From positions 36,412,007-36,476,006 of the forward strand of contig CM067086.1 in assembly GCA_034008185.1 (NCBI GenBank): a DNA stretch of 64,000 nucleotides, read 5' to 3'. Position numbers and translations under genes: made by a program. This DNA is from Gorsachius magnificus. Its lineage: Eukaryota > Chordata > Aves > Pelecaniformes > Ardeidae. Shown one piece after another: positions 32,485 through 44,920 of this stretch (its first letter is position 1; every line of letters starts with the position of its first letter). The notes under the pieces are model-generated. The model saw only the letters and a program-made list of their open reading frames with translations. It was not told where the DNA came from and searched no databases.

Positions 32485-32630
32485 CTCCTTCTCTGGAGAT
32501 ACTCAAAGCCTCCTGCCTGGACGATGTCCTGTGCAACCTGCTCTAGGTGACCCTGCTTTAGCGGGGCGGTTGGACTGGATGATCTCCGGAGATCCCTTCC
32601 AACCCCTGCCGTTCCGTGATATTTCTGACA
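32485..32630 (+). mobile_element. CR1 LINE 3' fragment
   Basis: The words TCTGGAGATACTCAAAGCC, TGTGCAACCTGCTCTAGGTG, TTGGACTGGATGATCTCC and GATCCCTTCCAACCCCTGCC occur in the order of a CR1 3' end on the plus strand, finishing with CGTTCCGTGAT in place of the terminal ATTCTRTG repeat. CG-containing differences and small changes indicate age. Only about 145 bases remain, a typical 5'-truncated copy. Confidence 0.85.
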
Positions 32631-34567
32631 GAAACTGTCTCATGTTTTTGGCTGGTGGGAAGGCATTTCATGAGAAACTGCCAGGTAAGGGAGAGAAGAA
32701 AGCTGAGCGGTAAACAAAGGTCCAAAGGCTGCCTAGAGGGCTGTGGTTTGCGAGCGCTGCGTTCCTCTCAGCCCAGCTGGGAAGCCCTGCCCGACCCCGT
32801 GGGCTAGCCTTGCATTGCCCGGCTGCACAGCTTGCAGGCTATGGGTGGGAGGCTATCTCCTGCCTGGAGAAGATCTTCAGTGCCCTGGGAAAGCATATTT
32901 TTTTTTTTTTTTTTTTTTTTTCTTCTCTCTCTCAGGGCAGAGAAGCAGGGAAACAGAACAATTCCTAGAGCGATGAGAGCCCACCTGTGACAGGAATCCA
33001 GGACCCTCTCAACACTTTCAAAGTGAGCAGGGTGGCTACAGCTTCCGTGTGCTCTGGTTTTTAGGCAGCGTGTCAGCTGGGGGTGGGTGGCTGCTGAAGG
33101 AGGCTTGCCAGGTTCAGCTCGCTGTACCAGCTAATTGCCACTTACCTGGTATAATGTTCTCGGTGAGCTGGCTGTGCTGTTCCAGCTTTAATAAAAGGGA
33201 ATTCCTCCATTTGGTTATTTTCAGAAGTGAGGCTGTCCCCAGGTGGTTTAAGAATGTACTTTTGAGGAGCTGATTCACCCCGAGCTTGTGTTTGTCCTGC
33301 TGGAGCTGAAGCACCAGGTGCATTGCACAATTCCAAACTGATACTCACCTGTGCTGCATCACCTCCTTGATCATCAATTTTTAAGACTTGAAGTCCATTT
33401 CTTTTTCCTCTTCACTCCCTTCTTCTGACTTAAAAATTTGCAGGAGATGACTTATTGCTTTGCAACATAAAGCCTGTCACTTGTAGCACTTGGCTTTTCC
33501 AATTTCCCCCATACTGGTGATTTGGTGCTATAGTTGCACTGGTTTCTGTGGTGCTATTCCTGCTTATAGTTGTGTAACAGAGCAAATGGGATCCACAGAT
33601 TGTTAGAGCCTTTAAATGATCACACAGTTTCCACAGATGAAGCAATGACTCGAGTGGTTTCCTCCCCACTTTCTCCAGTCAAGTTCACAAACACCAGCAT
33701 TAAAAAGCCCAAGAATCAAAAAAAGAAAAAAGCCACGTGAAGCACTCTGGTACTCTTGTTTTGGTTTTGTGCTCTTTCTTCAAGTTATCTCAGAGAAAAG
33801 GCATTCATTGAGGTCTCTTAAATGCGTATAGCGGCTGCTGGCAGCACTGAATCTTTCTTTGCGTATCCTGCTTAAGAGAGGAATGACAGCTGATGGATAA
33901 ATCTTTCTGAAGAGGCCTGAAACAGCCGTATTTACTGAACTGCATCTTTTGAAGACTTTGATAGTGAGGCTACATTTTGCTTACTGCTTTTGTGTGAAAT
34001 TAAGCTATGAAGCACTTCTGTTATGTCCTTTTTTTGTCTCTCTCCCAGAGAGACATTTTAGTAGCATGGAATAAGGACCTCAAGCTTTTTGGATAGGAGG
34101 CTGTAACTTTAAGAACCCAAACTTCAGAGTACTTGCCAAATCCTGCATCAAATATGAAACTCTCAGAGCATTAAAAAATACTTAAACTAAGCGATTAATT
34201 TCTTGCCATCTGGAAAAACCACAGTGACAAAAGCAACTCAAAAATTCATATGCCATTAATAGGCTGACTGCTTCAATACAGAATATTATGCTGCTAGTAG
34301 CAACAGATTAATGTATAACCAGTCATGACTGGCCTTTCAAACGTATCGGAATAGACAGTGCTATACATACTAGGGAATCACTATATTATGATTGATGTCC
34401 AAGATTTATGATGTTATAAACTATTGGTTATGTTGTTTTGACAATGGAAGAATTAATGAATGAGACAGATTTGCCTGCAGTGATGAACTATATCATAACG
34501 AAACATTAATAAAGATAAAACATTTGGAAATTCTTTATGAAAAGTAACATTTTTGCTCTTTTCACAG
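32631..34567. other. Gene-poor segment with possible splice sites on both strands
   Basis: It has a T24 run (32898-32921), a plus-strand donor-like CCAG/GTAAGG after 32684 and two near-perfect minus-strand donors near 33147 (CCAG/GTAAGT) and 33350 (ACAG/GTGAGT). A minus-strand ATG frame (33114-33323) runs through the first of these. The right part (34140-34560) is an enhancer-like block. No gene is supported. Confidence 0.4.
34140..34560. promoter_or_regulatory. Putative conserved non-coding element
   Basis: Complex AT-rich sequence with GCGATTAATTTC (near 34191), GCCATTAATAGG (near 34252) and ACAGATTAATG (near 34304), all homeodomain-type cores. It has no simple repeats and directly precedes a possible exon. 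Confidence 0.3.
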
Positions 34568-34687
34568 GGAACAAAAGAAGCCAGAAACATGACAGATTTC
34601 ATCAAGAGAGCTGTTCGCAGATTAAAAGTAGATCTGATCTTTGTTTTGCTGTGCTAGACTTCACTTTTCAAACCACAGAAGAGTGAG
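34568..34687 (+). ncRNA. Possible 120-base exon carrying a 22-codon ORF
   Basis: CTCTTTTCACAG ends at 34567 (acceptor) and AGTGAG followed by GTGAGT at 34688 is a near-consensus donor, giving an exon of 120 bases. It contains a small ATG frame at 34589-34657 encoding MTDFIKRAVRRLKVDLIFVL plus two residues: a basic amphipathic start followed by a hydrophobic end. A 31-base T run follows 23 bases later. A non-coding RNA exon is the likeliest alternative to chance. A micropeptide is speculative. Confidence 0.25.
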
Positions 34688-34707
34688 GTGAGTGTTTTCA
34701 AGCTCAT

Positions 34708-34710
<3 letters not shown>

Positions 34711-34741
<31 letters not shown>
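34711..34741 (+). repeat. T31 homopolymer
   Basis: Thirty-one consecutive T, the longest homopolymer seen. Read on the minus strand it is a poly(A) run, but no upstream AATAAA or retrocopied sequence was found on that strand, so a retropseudogene tail is not supported. Confidence 0.8.
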
Positions 34742-34744
<3 letters not shown>

Positions 34745-35321
34745 TATGTGGTGAACGTAGTCTTCCTGCTAATCCTGCTATATCATGCAAGAATTGTTTG
34801 TGTCTGGGTGAGTTCTTCTGTTCAGCCTTCTGGTGTGCTCATAAAATGCCACATAGGAACCACTGTGATCTTAATGTCTGCCTGTTAAACCAGCAAGGCC
34901 TAGTCACGTAACGAGCTATGGTGATAAATCGGGGGATTGGAGGCGTTCAGCACCATGCAGGATTTGCAGCTGACTGGGTCTTGGCGTACGGCAGCTAGAA
35001 AGGTTCAAACCCTGCAAACAAATGCACAGAACAGTAGGAGCTGAGACTCAAGAGCCTTTGAATACTGAAGGAAATGGGCTGCTCTATAAAAGGGTCCCAA
35101 TGGCTGTCATGGAGAGCTACTTGATGCAAAACTTGGAATCCCCCATTTCTGAGTACCTAAATGCCTTCAGTAGCTTTATTTTTGGAGTGCTTTGCGCTTC
35201 CTGGATGAACCTTCTTTATGAACTTGGGCTACTCCAAATCACTAGATTACTTACCTCACGGTTGGAACACAAAAATGTCCTGCAAGGAATGATAAATATT
35301 GGGTTTAAAAGTGAACATCCC

Positions 35322-35355
35322 GGGGGGGGGGGGGACGGGGACACACGGACACACA
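35322..35355 (+). repeat. Isolated G13 run followed by ACACAC-rich sequence
   Basis: Thirteen G, then ACGGGGACACACGGACACACAC, in otherwise AT-rich DNA. This may be a degenerate microsatellite. Confidence 0.6.
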
Positions 35356-37071
35356 CTTGAAAGTGTATAATTGTATATATTGGGCATCAACCAAAAAGGC
35401 ATGGCCAGAAGGTTGAAGTAAACATGAACACAAAAGTCCATCTTTAGCTGGTGAAAATTTGATAGTGGTGTCAAGGACACTTTTATTTCTCTTTTTCTCA
35501 CCCCTTCCTCGGTGCTGCTTTTGTGCTAAGGTTTATAAACCAGCTTAGCTGGGCTGTGCCACTGAAGAAGCTTATAGAAAATGGATGTCATGCTGGAAGT
35601 CAGGAAGAGATAGATGATTAGATCCCTTAAAATCTCTGTTGAGTCTTTCCACTTAATTTTTATAACGTAAAGAATATCCACTTGTTACAGAAACATGTTT
35701 CCTCAGAAACATTAGGTAGCTGAGCATGTGAAGAAAGGCTTCTCTGTATTGCTAGTGAGATGAAAACTCAATCTTTGTCTTCTCTTTTGTTAGCTTGTAT
35801 CTTGGGTCTCTGCTGTTCTAATCTTAAAGGTCATATCCAAAAGGAATTAATTTAGGTGCCTAAACTTGGAACACCATTCCTGGAGATCCTGGTTCCAGCA
35901 GCTCTTTTCCCAGGTGTCCGGGACAAACAAGACCTTAGCTTTTGACCCCGGAATTCCCCACAAGCCCGAAGTTCTGCTTCTCCCTGTGCCCTGGAGCACC
36001 TTGGTTGTACCACCGTCACCTGGTCACCTTGTTCAGGCTTTTTTCCTGGCTAGGATCCAGAAGTTAGGGAAACTTCTCTGTGGGGCTTCAACTATATGTT
36101 AATCTAAAAGCAAACCTACATATGGTGAGTCAATCAATCTCTACTTGGAGTGCAGTGATAGCAACTTTATTTCTTTATAGAACACATATGGGAGGAGAGT
36201 GAATTGCTGTCCCCCTCTTATACAATTGCATTTTGGTAAGTGCATTAATATGTATTTGGTTTTCTCCTTTGTATGAAGGATAGATTTAGATTGACTGAAG
36301 ACATATCTGAAATAGTGCTGTGATGCTCATTCTTCTTCCCACTTTCTGGCCCGTGAAGCTGAGTTCTTTCTGCATCAGAATGACTGTGAACAGATGAGAG
36401 TGGAGACTGTTAATTGTGCCCACAGGTTTGGACTCCCACTTGTGCCTTTCTGATCCCAAGAAGGTGCTGTAACCACCTGCCTTTCCATGCAAGTGTGTTG
36501 AGAGAGGGCTCTGTGTCTTCCGTACTTTGGAAGAATTCTCTACATCTGTTTATTGGGAAAGCATTTGTAGGCACTTACATTTAAGGCTTTGGATTGTAAG
36601 TAGGTGGAGACACTGCTATGTCCTTAACCAAGACTTCTGCTTCAGGGGGAAAAGGAGAATTTGCATGTAGTTCTTCCCAGTTCCTGCTGCAGTAGGTGTG
36701 TCGACCTTCAGGCGGCTGTTCAGTCTGGAGGTGGTTTCAAATGCACCTCCTGAGGTGGTTGGTGCCTTCAGTGAATGACACGGGGAGCTGAGGCCCCTAA
36801 ATAAGGATTTCAAACTTTTTTTTTTCCTTGGAACAGTTAAGCTGCACAACACATGGCTGCAGCACCTGCTTGGTGCTTGTGCGAGCTCAACAGCATTTCA
36901 TACTATGGACTTAGCTTTGTGGAGTTGGTAAAACCTGCTTTATGCTCCAGTATGCATCACTGACTAAAGCTCTTTCTGTTGGGGACCACCTCAAATGCTC
37001 TGCTACCAGTAAACATCCCACTGGGATTCTTGCCTTACTATCTACTACATCACCTGCTAAATAATAGTCTC

Positions 37072-37112
37072 TGTGTGTGTGTGTGTGTGTATATATATAC
37101 ACATATATATAT
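37072..37112 (+). repeat. Compound (TG)n(TA)n microsatellite
   Basis: About nine TG units (37072-37090) pass directly into TA-rich alternation through 37112. It is likely length-polymorphic. Confidence 0.85.
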
Positions 37113-37961
37113 GTCAGCTCTATACCTGAACAAATTGGATATACAACTGAGTTGCTTCTCCTTGATTGAGAGTATCCATGTAACTGTTTATGTATATGCT
37201 CTTAGATAAACATAAATAAAAAGAACAGTTGCGTTTCACTTCAAATTGAAGTCTTTTATAAAGCTGGATAGGGATTTTCATGGGCATTTGGCAATTGGCT
37301 TAACTTAGATTCCTGTGAAGTTACTGGTAAGCGATGTCTAGAGGCAATGAGTTAAGCTGTTGCTGACCACACTAGAAAAATCCCACTCATGACTTCTGAA
37401 TTAATTTCTTGGAAGATATGACAAGAAGGTCCCTCATGTAGATTGTAGTATATGGATTGTCACATGGTGCTTAGGAACTGTAGTCCCTGCCTTTCTAAAT
37501 TGAGTGGTTAATATCCTCTCCTGAACATCAGTGGTAGGGCTAAATTACTTTGAAGAGCTATGTATAAGGCTTTTTAGAGCTGTGATAAGCTGAAAACATT
37601 TCAGTTGCTAATTGCTGCTGCTAACAGTACTGAAGTTCACAGGGCAACTGAAAATACAAATGCGTGTGCTGACTTATTTGCAAAGTCCTTCAGATTCACT
37701 ATAGACCAACCTCACTTTTGCCTTGCTTTGGAGAAAATTTAGTCTGAGTACACAACAAGAACAAAAGTACACTGCAAATATTTTGGTTTGTGCAGCATAA
37801 GATTGCCTTTGAATGGTATGTGGGAAACGAAACCAACCAAATAAAAAAAACCAACAACAAACCCCTCAAATGTTAAACAAACTAAGCAAAACACAGGCGG
37901 GTATAGAAGCATAGTTATACATGGGACTCAGAAACTGAGGTACTGTCTGTTGTGTTTTACT

Positions 37962-38048
37962 CTAGTGTGGTCTTTGGCAATATACTTAATTTTAATGCCT
38001 TGGTTTACCTGTGTCAGAGGTGCAGTGGGAAAACTAATACCTTACCCA
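37962..38048 (+). mobile_element. Possible ancient MIR/L2-like remnant
   Basis: CTTTGGCAATATACTTAA, GCCTTGGTTTACCTGTGTC and AAAACTAATACCTTA fall in the order of the MIR/L2 3' pattern (ttgggcaagtcacttaa, cctcggtttcc, aatggggataata). It is degraded, but all three words are in register. Confidence 0.35.
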
Positions 38049-41000
38049 TAATGTTGGATTAGTTGTCTCAGAAGGATAGTTCACCAACCCTTACACAACT
38101 GTAGGAGAACAAATGTTGGTGTTCCCTGGGACTTCCAAACCCTAAACAAAGCACACTTGAAATCCCCCAGTGGCGCAGCTGACACTTAGGGCACAAGGGA
38201 AGTAAAGCATTGTTGCATTGCTGTTTCATTATAGCTGTATTCATCGGTAGGTTCAAATGTTTGCCTTAACCTGCACCTTATAATCTCTAGGTGGTGAGTT
38301 CATTGCAACGAAGAGTGAAATGTGGGGATGGGTTGATAAAGTGCATTACAAGATGGTTGTATCTCCTGTTGTTCCTTGGTTCAGGTCAGCCACGTTTTAG
38401 GCCATAGAGGTGCTGCTCGTGTAGCTTTTGTATGCTTAGAAATATGGGAGAGTGGCACTCATTCACTTACTTGAAAATTGTTCAGCATTTTTGGGATCTG
38501 ATGAGATTTATGTTTTGAGCTGGTTCAGTGACTCAAGGCACATCTTTTAAAACGTGAACAAAATAACGTTATAGTATGCTGCATGTCAGCCAGTGAGCAA
38601 TTCTGGAACAAATCAGTTACACCTCTGAAAGCTGTGGTGGTGTGTTTTTTTTTTTTGTGGTGGTTTGTTTTTTTTTTTTTTTTTGAGTGAATTCAAGTAG
38701 TGCTTTATGCTCCCTTTGCACTAAATGAACAATGACACAGAGAGGTAACTTTATTGGCTCAAAGATACCTCTTATTTCGTGACAAACCTCTGTACCTTCC
38801 ATGTGCTCATCTGCCATACACCATACTTTGTGCCATCCAGCTACATCTAAAACTTGCCAATATTCTTGCAGGATCTATATCACAGTATTTTTGGCAGAGG
38901 CTATATACAAAGAAGAGATACCTATCAGCTCTGTTTTCCTTCTCCAAGCACTGACTTTTATATTGCATCACCAGAGCTTTAATAATTGCAAATCGGCAAA
39001 TACATAAATGCTGTTTAAGTCGCCAAAGGAGTGCTGATTTACAGTGCAGGAGAAGACCTGGCTCCACAACTCGAGCAGATAAACTGAATCGAGGGTGTTT
39101 CGGACAAAGGTGTTATTCCAGTCATGTGGGTGAATGGAACTTTCCAAAGGGAGAACAATGCAGAAAGATTAAACAAAGTAGACAACGAAACAATTATTTA
39201 AAAATATCTTCTTTTTTAGCACATTGGCAAATGGAATGCATCTAGCTAAGTGTACGAGCCTTGCAAGCTGCCTCTCAATCTGGACCCGTGGAGCTGAGAG
39301 AAGACACTGCAGTGAGGAGGAGAGAGACAGGGAGAAATCAGGGTAAAACCGCAGATGACGGGAACGCGTCCTAGAACTGCTTTCAGACCCGAAGCCAGCG
39401 CAGCGAACCCCTTGTTCTGCTGAGGTCAGTGCTTAATCCTATTGCTGATTCAATGCTGGAGAGCCAGACGCTAAACCCAACTAAATCTATCGAAATAGAG
39501 AGTTGTAGTTTGGTTCTTCTGTCACTGGGCTGTCAAGGCTTGGATCCAAACCTGGGAATTCATCCTTAGGATGGGCCCTTCCCTTTGTTTTCCTCTGCTC
39601 CCGAGTAATATCAAATATGCATCGCCAAAGAACTCAGGAAAATACTTTTTGATATCTTTGAAGGAAATATGAGGCCAAGATATCAGAAAATGCTTTGCTG
39701 CTTAGCTGTTAGTATTTATAAAACCAGGAAGCCATCACTTACGGGCTTGCCACACATGGGCTGAAGAGGCAGCGGAAGCCGTGCTTCAGCAGTGGGAGCT
39801 GATCAGCGGGAAGCACAGCAATGCCTTTGCCTGGCTCACGTATTTGAAAGCACAACTTGCGTACCTTAAGGTTTTAAGGTGTCGCTCTTGCAAACATGCT
39901 AGCTACTGTGCTTCTGAGAAGGCTTTTTTTTTTTAAATTTAATTATTATTCTAGACTAAAAACACATAGGAGGGCAATAGGGGAGATCTAACAAATTGAT
40001 TCGGACGAGAGAAAACAGTGAAAATGCATAAAAATGGAAAAACCTCATTAGTGAAATTGGAAACAAACACACAAAAAAGCAAGTATCCTACATACAACTA
40101 GCAGAGTACTCTGTGAGAATGAAGTTGCTTTCGATTTAAAAGACAACGCCCTTTACCGAATGCGCCGCAGCAGAGGAAACCTCGCTCCCCTCTCTGGGTA
40201 ACCGGACAAATGTGTGCCCACCCCGCGAGGCGGGGGCTTCTTGAGGGGGTCCTGCAAGCCAGGGCTGGGCAAAGCGCAGCTGCCACCTCGGTCTCTGGTG
40301 ACAGCAAGGTTCCCCTCTGTTGTCCTTCAGGCTGCCTCTCTTCAGAAGTAGACACTAAGCTACGAGAACAACTTTGGCCAGGCTTGGCAGATGAGAGAGG
40401 GAGGCTTTTGTTTCTCTCCATGAAGCAAGCAGATCTTTGGATTAGGTATGCGATTCCAAAAGAAGAAACGGACAGAAATAAACAGTGTAGTAGGGAAGAA
40501 TGTAGGAAAAAATAACAAGAGGCATAGGACAGCACAATTTTTTTAGGAAAATAGAATTAGAACTAAAGTGTGTTTATTAGCACATGAAAAAAAAAGTTGA
40601 GGGAAAAAAGCCTACAGGGCGAGCGTGAAGCAGTTTTGTTAGTGAAAGAGCACTGGGAAACGTAAAGCAATTCTGAACTTGTTATTCAAGCACAAGAACT
40701 TATTTTTCCACTTGGTGCTGTCTGTGCTGGCACTTGCCACCCTCGTATCACAGCACATGCAGCTGCACAATGGACATGGTGTCACTGTTAGCAAAAGTCA
40801 CTTTAACTTTTAAAGAGGATGTCCCAGAAAGTAGGGATGAGACCTTCCCTACTTTGGAAAACCTGGCTTGTTAACATGACAAGACCTCAGCAGGAGACCA
40901 AAAAGGTTGAATAAAATAAGTGTCCCTATGCAAGAATAACAGGGTAAATGCTCAGCCATCAGAACGATGCTGCTGAACACAGATGCCAGGAGATCACTGT

Positions 41001-41415
41001 CTCTGATCTAAGCTAGCAATGCAGTCATGCAGGGTAGGGTAAGAAAGAAACCAGAAGCAGGCTCGTAGTCCCTAGCACATCTGGGGCAGATGAGGACATA
41101 TGAGGAAAAACCCCACTGAGTTTGCTTTCTGAGCCTTCATGACAGAGCTCTTACAAACCAACTGTTTTGTGTAAGTAAGTTCTTGTGCCTGAGTAACCGA
41201 AGACTGAAGGAAAAAGCTGTGCAGCTTGTGAAATGGAAACGGGGAGACTGCAAATTAAGCACTGAAGGCTAGCTATAACAAGCGGTAACGTATTTTCCCT
41301 CTAAACAGACTCTTCAACATTACTTTTCCAGCTAACAGGTATCTCATCTGGGACATAATTAAAACTCTGTATTGTTGCTCAGATGTAGGTACTTAATTTT
41401 CTTCTTTGTCTGTAG

Positions 41416-41540
41416 TTAGTATTAGCTTTGAGTAAGTTATCTACCTCTGGTCAAAGAGCATAAAACAGTTATGCATAGCAGTAATGGACAGGATTGTTTC
41501 AAGCTAAGTATAGCCTGGATCAGGCAAATAGGAGACAAAG
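41416..41540 (+). ncRNA. Possible 125-base non-coding exon
   Basis: A T/C-rich stretch ending TCTGTAG (acceptor at 41415) and GACAAAG followed by GTAAGT (donor at 41541) enclose 125 bases with stops in the frames checked. The donor is a perfect consensus. It is a candidate exon of a non-coding transcript on the plus strand. Chance pairs of this quality are expected a few times in 64 kb. Confidence 0.2.
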
Positions 41541-43951
41541 GTAAGTCTATGACACTTATTACCTTGTATTCCTGTGATACGTCTGCTTGTCGTGCCAGAA
41601 AACGTCGCTGAATTCCCAGGGGCTGTGGGTCGCTGGAGCACGTACAACTTGCACAACCCCTTAACCTTTTTGGTTGCCTACGGCAAACCTTACAGAAAGG
41701 CTGGGGTGAAAAGAAAGCGCAGGAAAACTTGTGTCATCCAGAGCCTTGTGTCATCAGTATAGCCAAGTAACTGGGCCAGTGGTAACAGAATTGTTAAGGT
41801 AATCAAACCAACTGTGAGAACTGAGAGCTTGGACCTTCGTGGCAAGTGTGCACCTAAGCAAAAGAACTTGCTGCTGCTGCATGCTCCATTTAGCAGACTC
41901 TCTCCTACTATGTATTTTGTTTAAGTAAATGTTTATTTCACAAACTGAGCTGTAAGCCACGTGTCTCTGACTATGGAGACTGGTGTTAGGAGTTTCATGA
42001 GCATATCCTATGATGGATATATCCCGTTAGGGTTATACTTTAATTGGTGACAGCTAACTGTCAAACTCAACCATGTAATAGACTTGAAACATTGAATGTT
42101 TTAACTTACTGACTGCAGTCAGATCCCGCATGTACAAAACTTTGCACATCACACCAAGTATTTAAGTATATCCAAAGGGTGAAATTAGAATTCAAACCAA
42201 ACAGATCCCAGAAGTAGTTTAAAGTCAGCAAGCTAAAACTCTAAAAAGGCACTACCAAGTATTATGAGCAAGAAGGAAAAGAATAATAGGATGAACAAAC
42301 GACGAATTTGGGATGAACCTGGGTGCAGGCATTACAAAGGGCCCCAGACTGAATAAAGCCACCAGCTTGTCATGGAGGGAATGTATTTGCAGGGATCTTG
42401 TACATAAGATACAATGTTTCTACACCTAGAACAAAATAACTTAGAGAAACTGGAAGAGACAAGTATAAAGTAACAAGTATGATCATAAAGTTCAATACTT
42501 TCTACAAAAAATGTTGGAAGAATTTGTGGTGTTTAGTTGAGAAAACAAATATGGAAAAGGTCAGAAAAAGATGGCAACCACCATATTCATTCTCCATATT
42601 AATTTATAATTGGAGATGTAACAGGCTTATTATAGCAAAAAAAAAATTTAGGCAAGACATTGGAAAGTCTTTCTAACTGAATAAAGATGGGTAGGGGAAT
42701 GGATTCCCACCTTTCTAAGCATCTCCATCACTGGAGTTCTTTAAGAACACATTAGAGAGACATTTAAGCTGATCTGTATAGGCAGTCTTACCTCCAAGGA
42801 AGGATGAAACTATGTGTCTCAAGACTCAACTGCGCATATACTTTCTTTTTTCATGATATTTAGGCAGACTGTTTTTTCTAGATGTATTTCATCATCTGTA
42901 TGTAATGCAATGCCAAACACATTAAAACGAGGCTGCTTAAAGTGTGTAAGGAAACAAACCGATTAAACTAATTTTTATGTTTTTCCACTGATTATGGAGC
43001 TATCATGCTGAGGCAGAATGCAAAATGGAGTGTGGCGTCAATGCTCATTATGGGAAAGTAAAGGAAAAGAAAAAAATTAATCCAATATATCCATTTGTAA
43101 TGGAAAACGTTTTCTGGTAATAAAACTTGCATTTCCACAGTACTCTTCTAACTGGGAGTTTCAAAATGCTTTCAGAAATGTTCTTAGCACCCCTGAGGGA
43201 CTTTGGGAGGTGAGACCACATCTACCCAGCTTCACGCTGGAGAGAGAAGCCCTGAAATGTCCAGGTCAAGTTCTAAAACCTGCTGGCTCTCAGCCGGGCT
43301 GGGCCGGGCCTGGCCTCCTCCCGGTGCAGCTCATCCCCTCTTCTGTGCCATGCTCGCTCAGCGTCACTGTCGCTTGTCAACTTGCAGAAATGTCTCCGTG
43401 CTTTCATCAACACTGAAACGTGGGATATCGCCCTGCATGACAGGTTTAAGTGACGAGTTAGTGCCCTTCCAGAGCAAATAATTCCAGACCCATAAAGAGC
43501 AAACAAATAACGGAGATGTCTATAAGAGAAAGGGTAGCGGGTATTTATTAATAGTAAAAATAATTATCTGTGTATATTATATGTATTTATATATAAATGT
43601 GCATGTTTTTATATAAAAAAATATAAAAAGAAAACAATTGCATTCCCTTGACCTAGTTTCCTATGTCATCTCTCCTCAGGACGGAGACCCAGGGGTACTT
43701 CGTATGTGTTTGTACAGCATGCTGGACCACAGAGGCATTGATCTTGGCAAGAATCTCTCATTTATAGCGTTAAATGAATATTGCACATTTGTGACTTAAT
43801 GCTACGGTCATATACTTTGGAAACCTGAGTTTGCATAAAGTTTGTAACCTTGACTTGGTGCTTGTTTAGGCATGTTTGAAGAAAAAATGTTTAATATTGT
43901 TGTTGTTTGACCGTTTTATGTGTCTGCTTTCTGCTAATGATGAATCCTTAG

Positions 43952-44028
43952 GCCGTGCAAACAGCAGTTGCCATGTGAATGAACACTTCTCCATGATCGT
44001 GTTATTTTCATTTGGCAAGTTCTCAGAG
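43952..44028 (+). ncRNA. Possible 77-base non-coding exon
   Basis: TGCTAATGATGAATCCTTAG gives a branch-point-like TGCTAAT followed by an acceptor at 43951. CTCAGAG followed by GTAAGT at 44029 is a strong donor. The pyrimidine tract is weak. It could follow the candidate exon at 41416-41540 in the same transcript. Confidence 0.2.
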
Positions 44029-44912
44029 GTAAGTATATTCTAGTAAATCTGTTTATAGACAGTCAGCTGGACATCAAGATAAATCTGTTAAATGTCTATG
44101 TAACAAAAAAGGTTTGCTTGGCATTAGGTGGATTCACTTGCTATGAAAACTCTAAGCACTAATATGCCTTGTGCTGCCCTTCAACACCACGCTTTGTGGT
44201 ATCGCTGTCAGATGCAACAGCAGAAAGTATTTACAAAATATAGGGGAAAAAAACCCTCCAAACTCTCTAGTAATGAGAAAAACCTTAGCCAAGGATATTT
44301 CTCTGAGAATTAATAACTAGCTGGGGTTAATGGTCACTGTTTTCACCTTAGGCCCTCAATTAATCCCTGAACCTCAATTGTTATTACCTAATTGACTTAG
44401 TTTCATTTCAACATTTCAAAGTGATCTTCCTAAAATCACACTGACAAGAGTAACGTGGTCTCTGCAGATGTGCGCTGACATGGTTTCAATATTGTTACTT
44501 CGTCTCCATATGCTTGCAGTGACATTTTGTTTTGTTTTGACATCGCAGCGCTGCATCTGTGGATCTGCGCGGCCGAGGCGCCGTTGTTGGGCTTAGGTGG
44601 ATGCCTGTCCGGGAGCCAGGGCAGGCTAACGTCGTCCAGAGGGACACAGTGCCAGCTAAAGCTACTATGCAGAATTACCAGTATCACTGAGGACGATCAT
44701 TATCATTGCGAATATGAGCCGTATGTTTGCAAAGGGAAGAAAGTTAGATAAAATTTCACTTGAAATCTTGCCATTTTTCTTGAAAAAACAAAAAAAATCT
44801 CTTCACTTATATCAGATGAAAAACCCAGCCTGAAAAATGCACCAGGTAATGTATTTAAGAAGAGTTTTTTTGATCTTACCATTTCATGCTTACTTGAGGC
44901 TGCAAATAAATT

Positions 44913-44920
44913 ATGCAAAT
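44913..44920 (+). promoter_or_regulatory. Perfect POU octamer
   Basis: ATGCAAAT is the canonical octamer bound by POU-family factors. Further octamers read ATTTGCAT at 28959-28966, 30734-30741 and 36659-36666. An 8-mer is expected about once per 33 kb when both strands are counted, so the number is only mildly high. Confidence 0.3.

Larger units (their letters stand above)
34742..41415. other. Gene-poor desert segment
   Basis: Unique AT-rich DNA with an isolated G13 run (35322-35334), a TG/TA microsatellite (37072-37112), an L2/MIR-like stretch (37962-38048), T-rich low-complexity sequence at 38645-38684 and a slightly GC-richer patch at 40140-40300. The two overlapping frames at 40098-40535 (minus) and 40210-40515 (plus) are of lengths expected by chance. 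No exon is supported. Confidence 0.45.

Noticed and set aside
32632..32684. 53-base exon-like interval between TTTCTGACAG and CCAG/GTAAGG
   Set aside because: The acceptor is weak and overlaps the end of a CR1 copy. Only the donor is good.
34711..34741. T31 run as the poly(A) tail of a minus-strand retrocopy
   Set aside because: No poly(A) signal, coding remnant or target-site duplication was found next to it.
34947..34965. TTCAGCACCA resembling the left half of an RE1/NRSF site
   Set aside because: The right half does not fit the consensus at either usual spacing.
34998..35009. GGTTCAAACCC resembling a tRNA B box
   Set aside because: No A box at the proper distance and no cloverleaf could be drawn.
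40098..40535. Overlapping frames of 145 codons (minus) and 101 codons (plus)
   Set aside because: The minus frame starts at a non-ATG codon. Both lengths are expected by chance in 64 kb and neither resembles a known protein.
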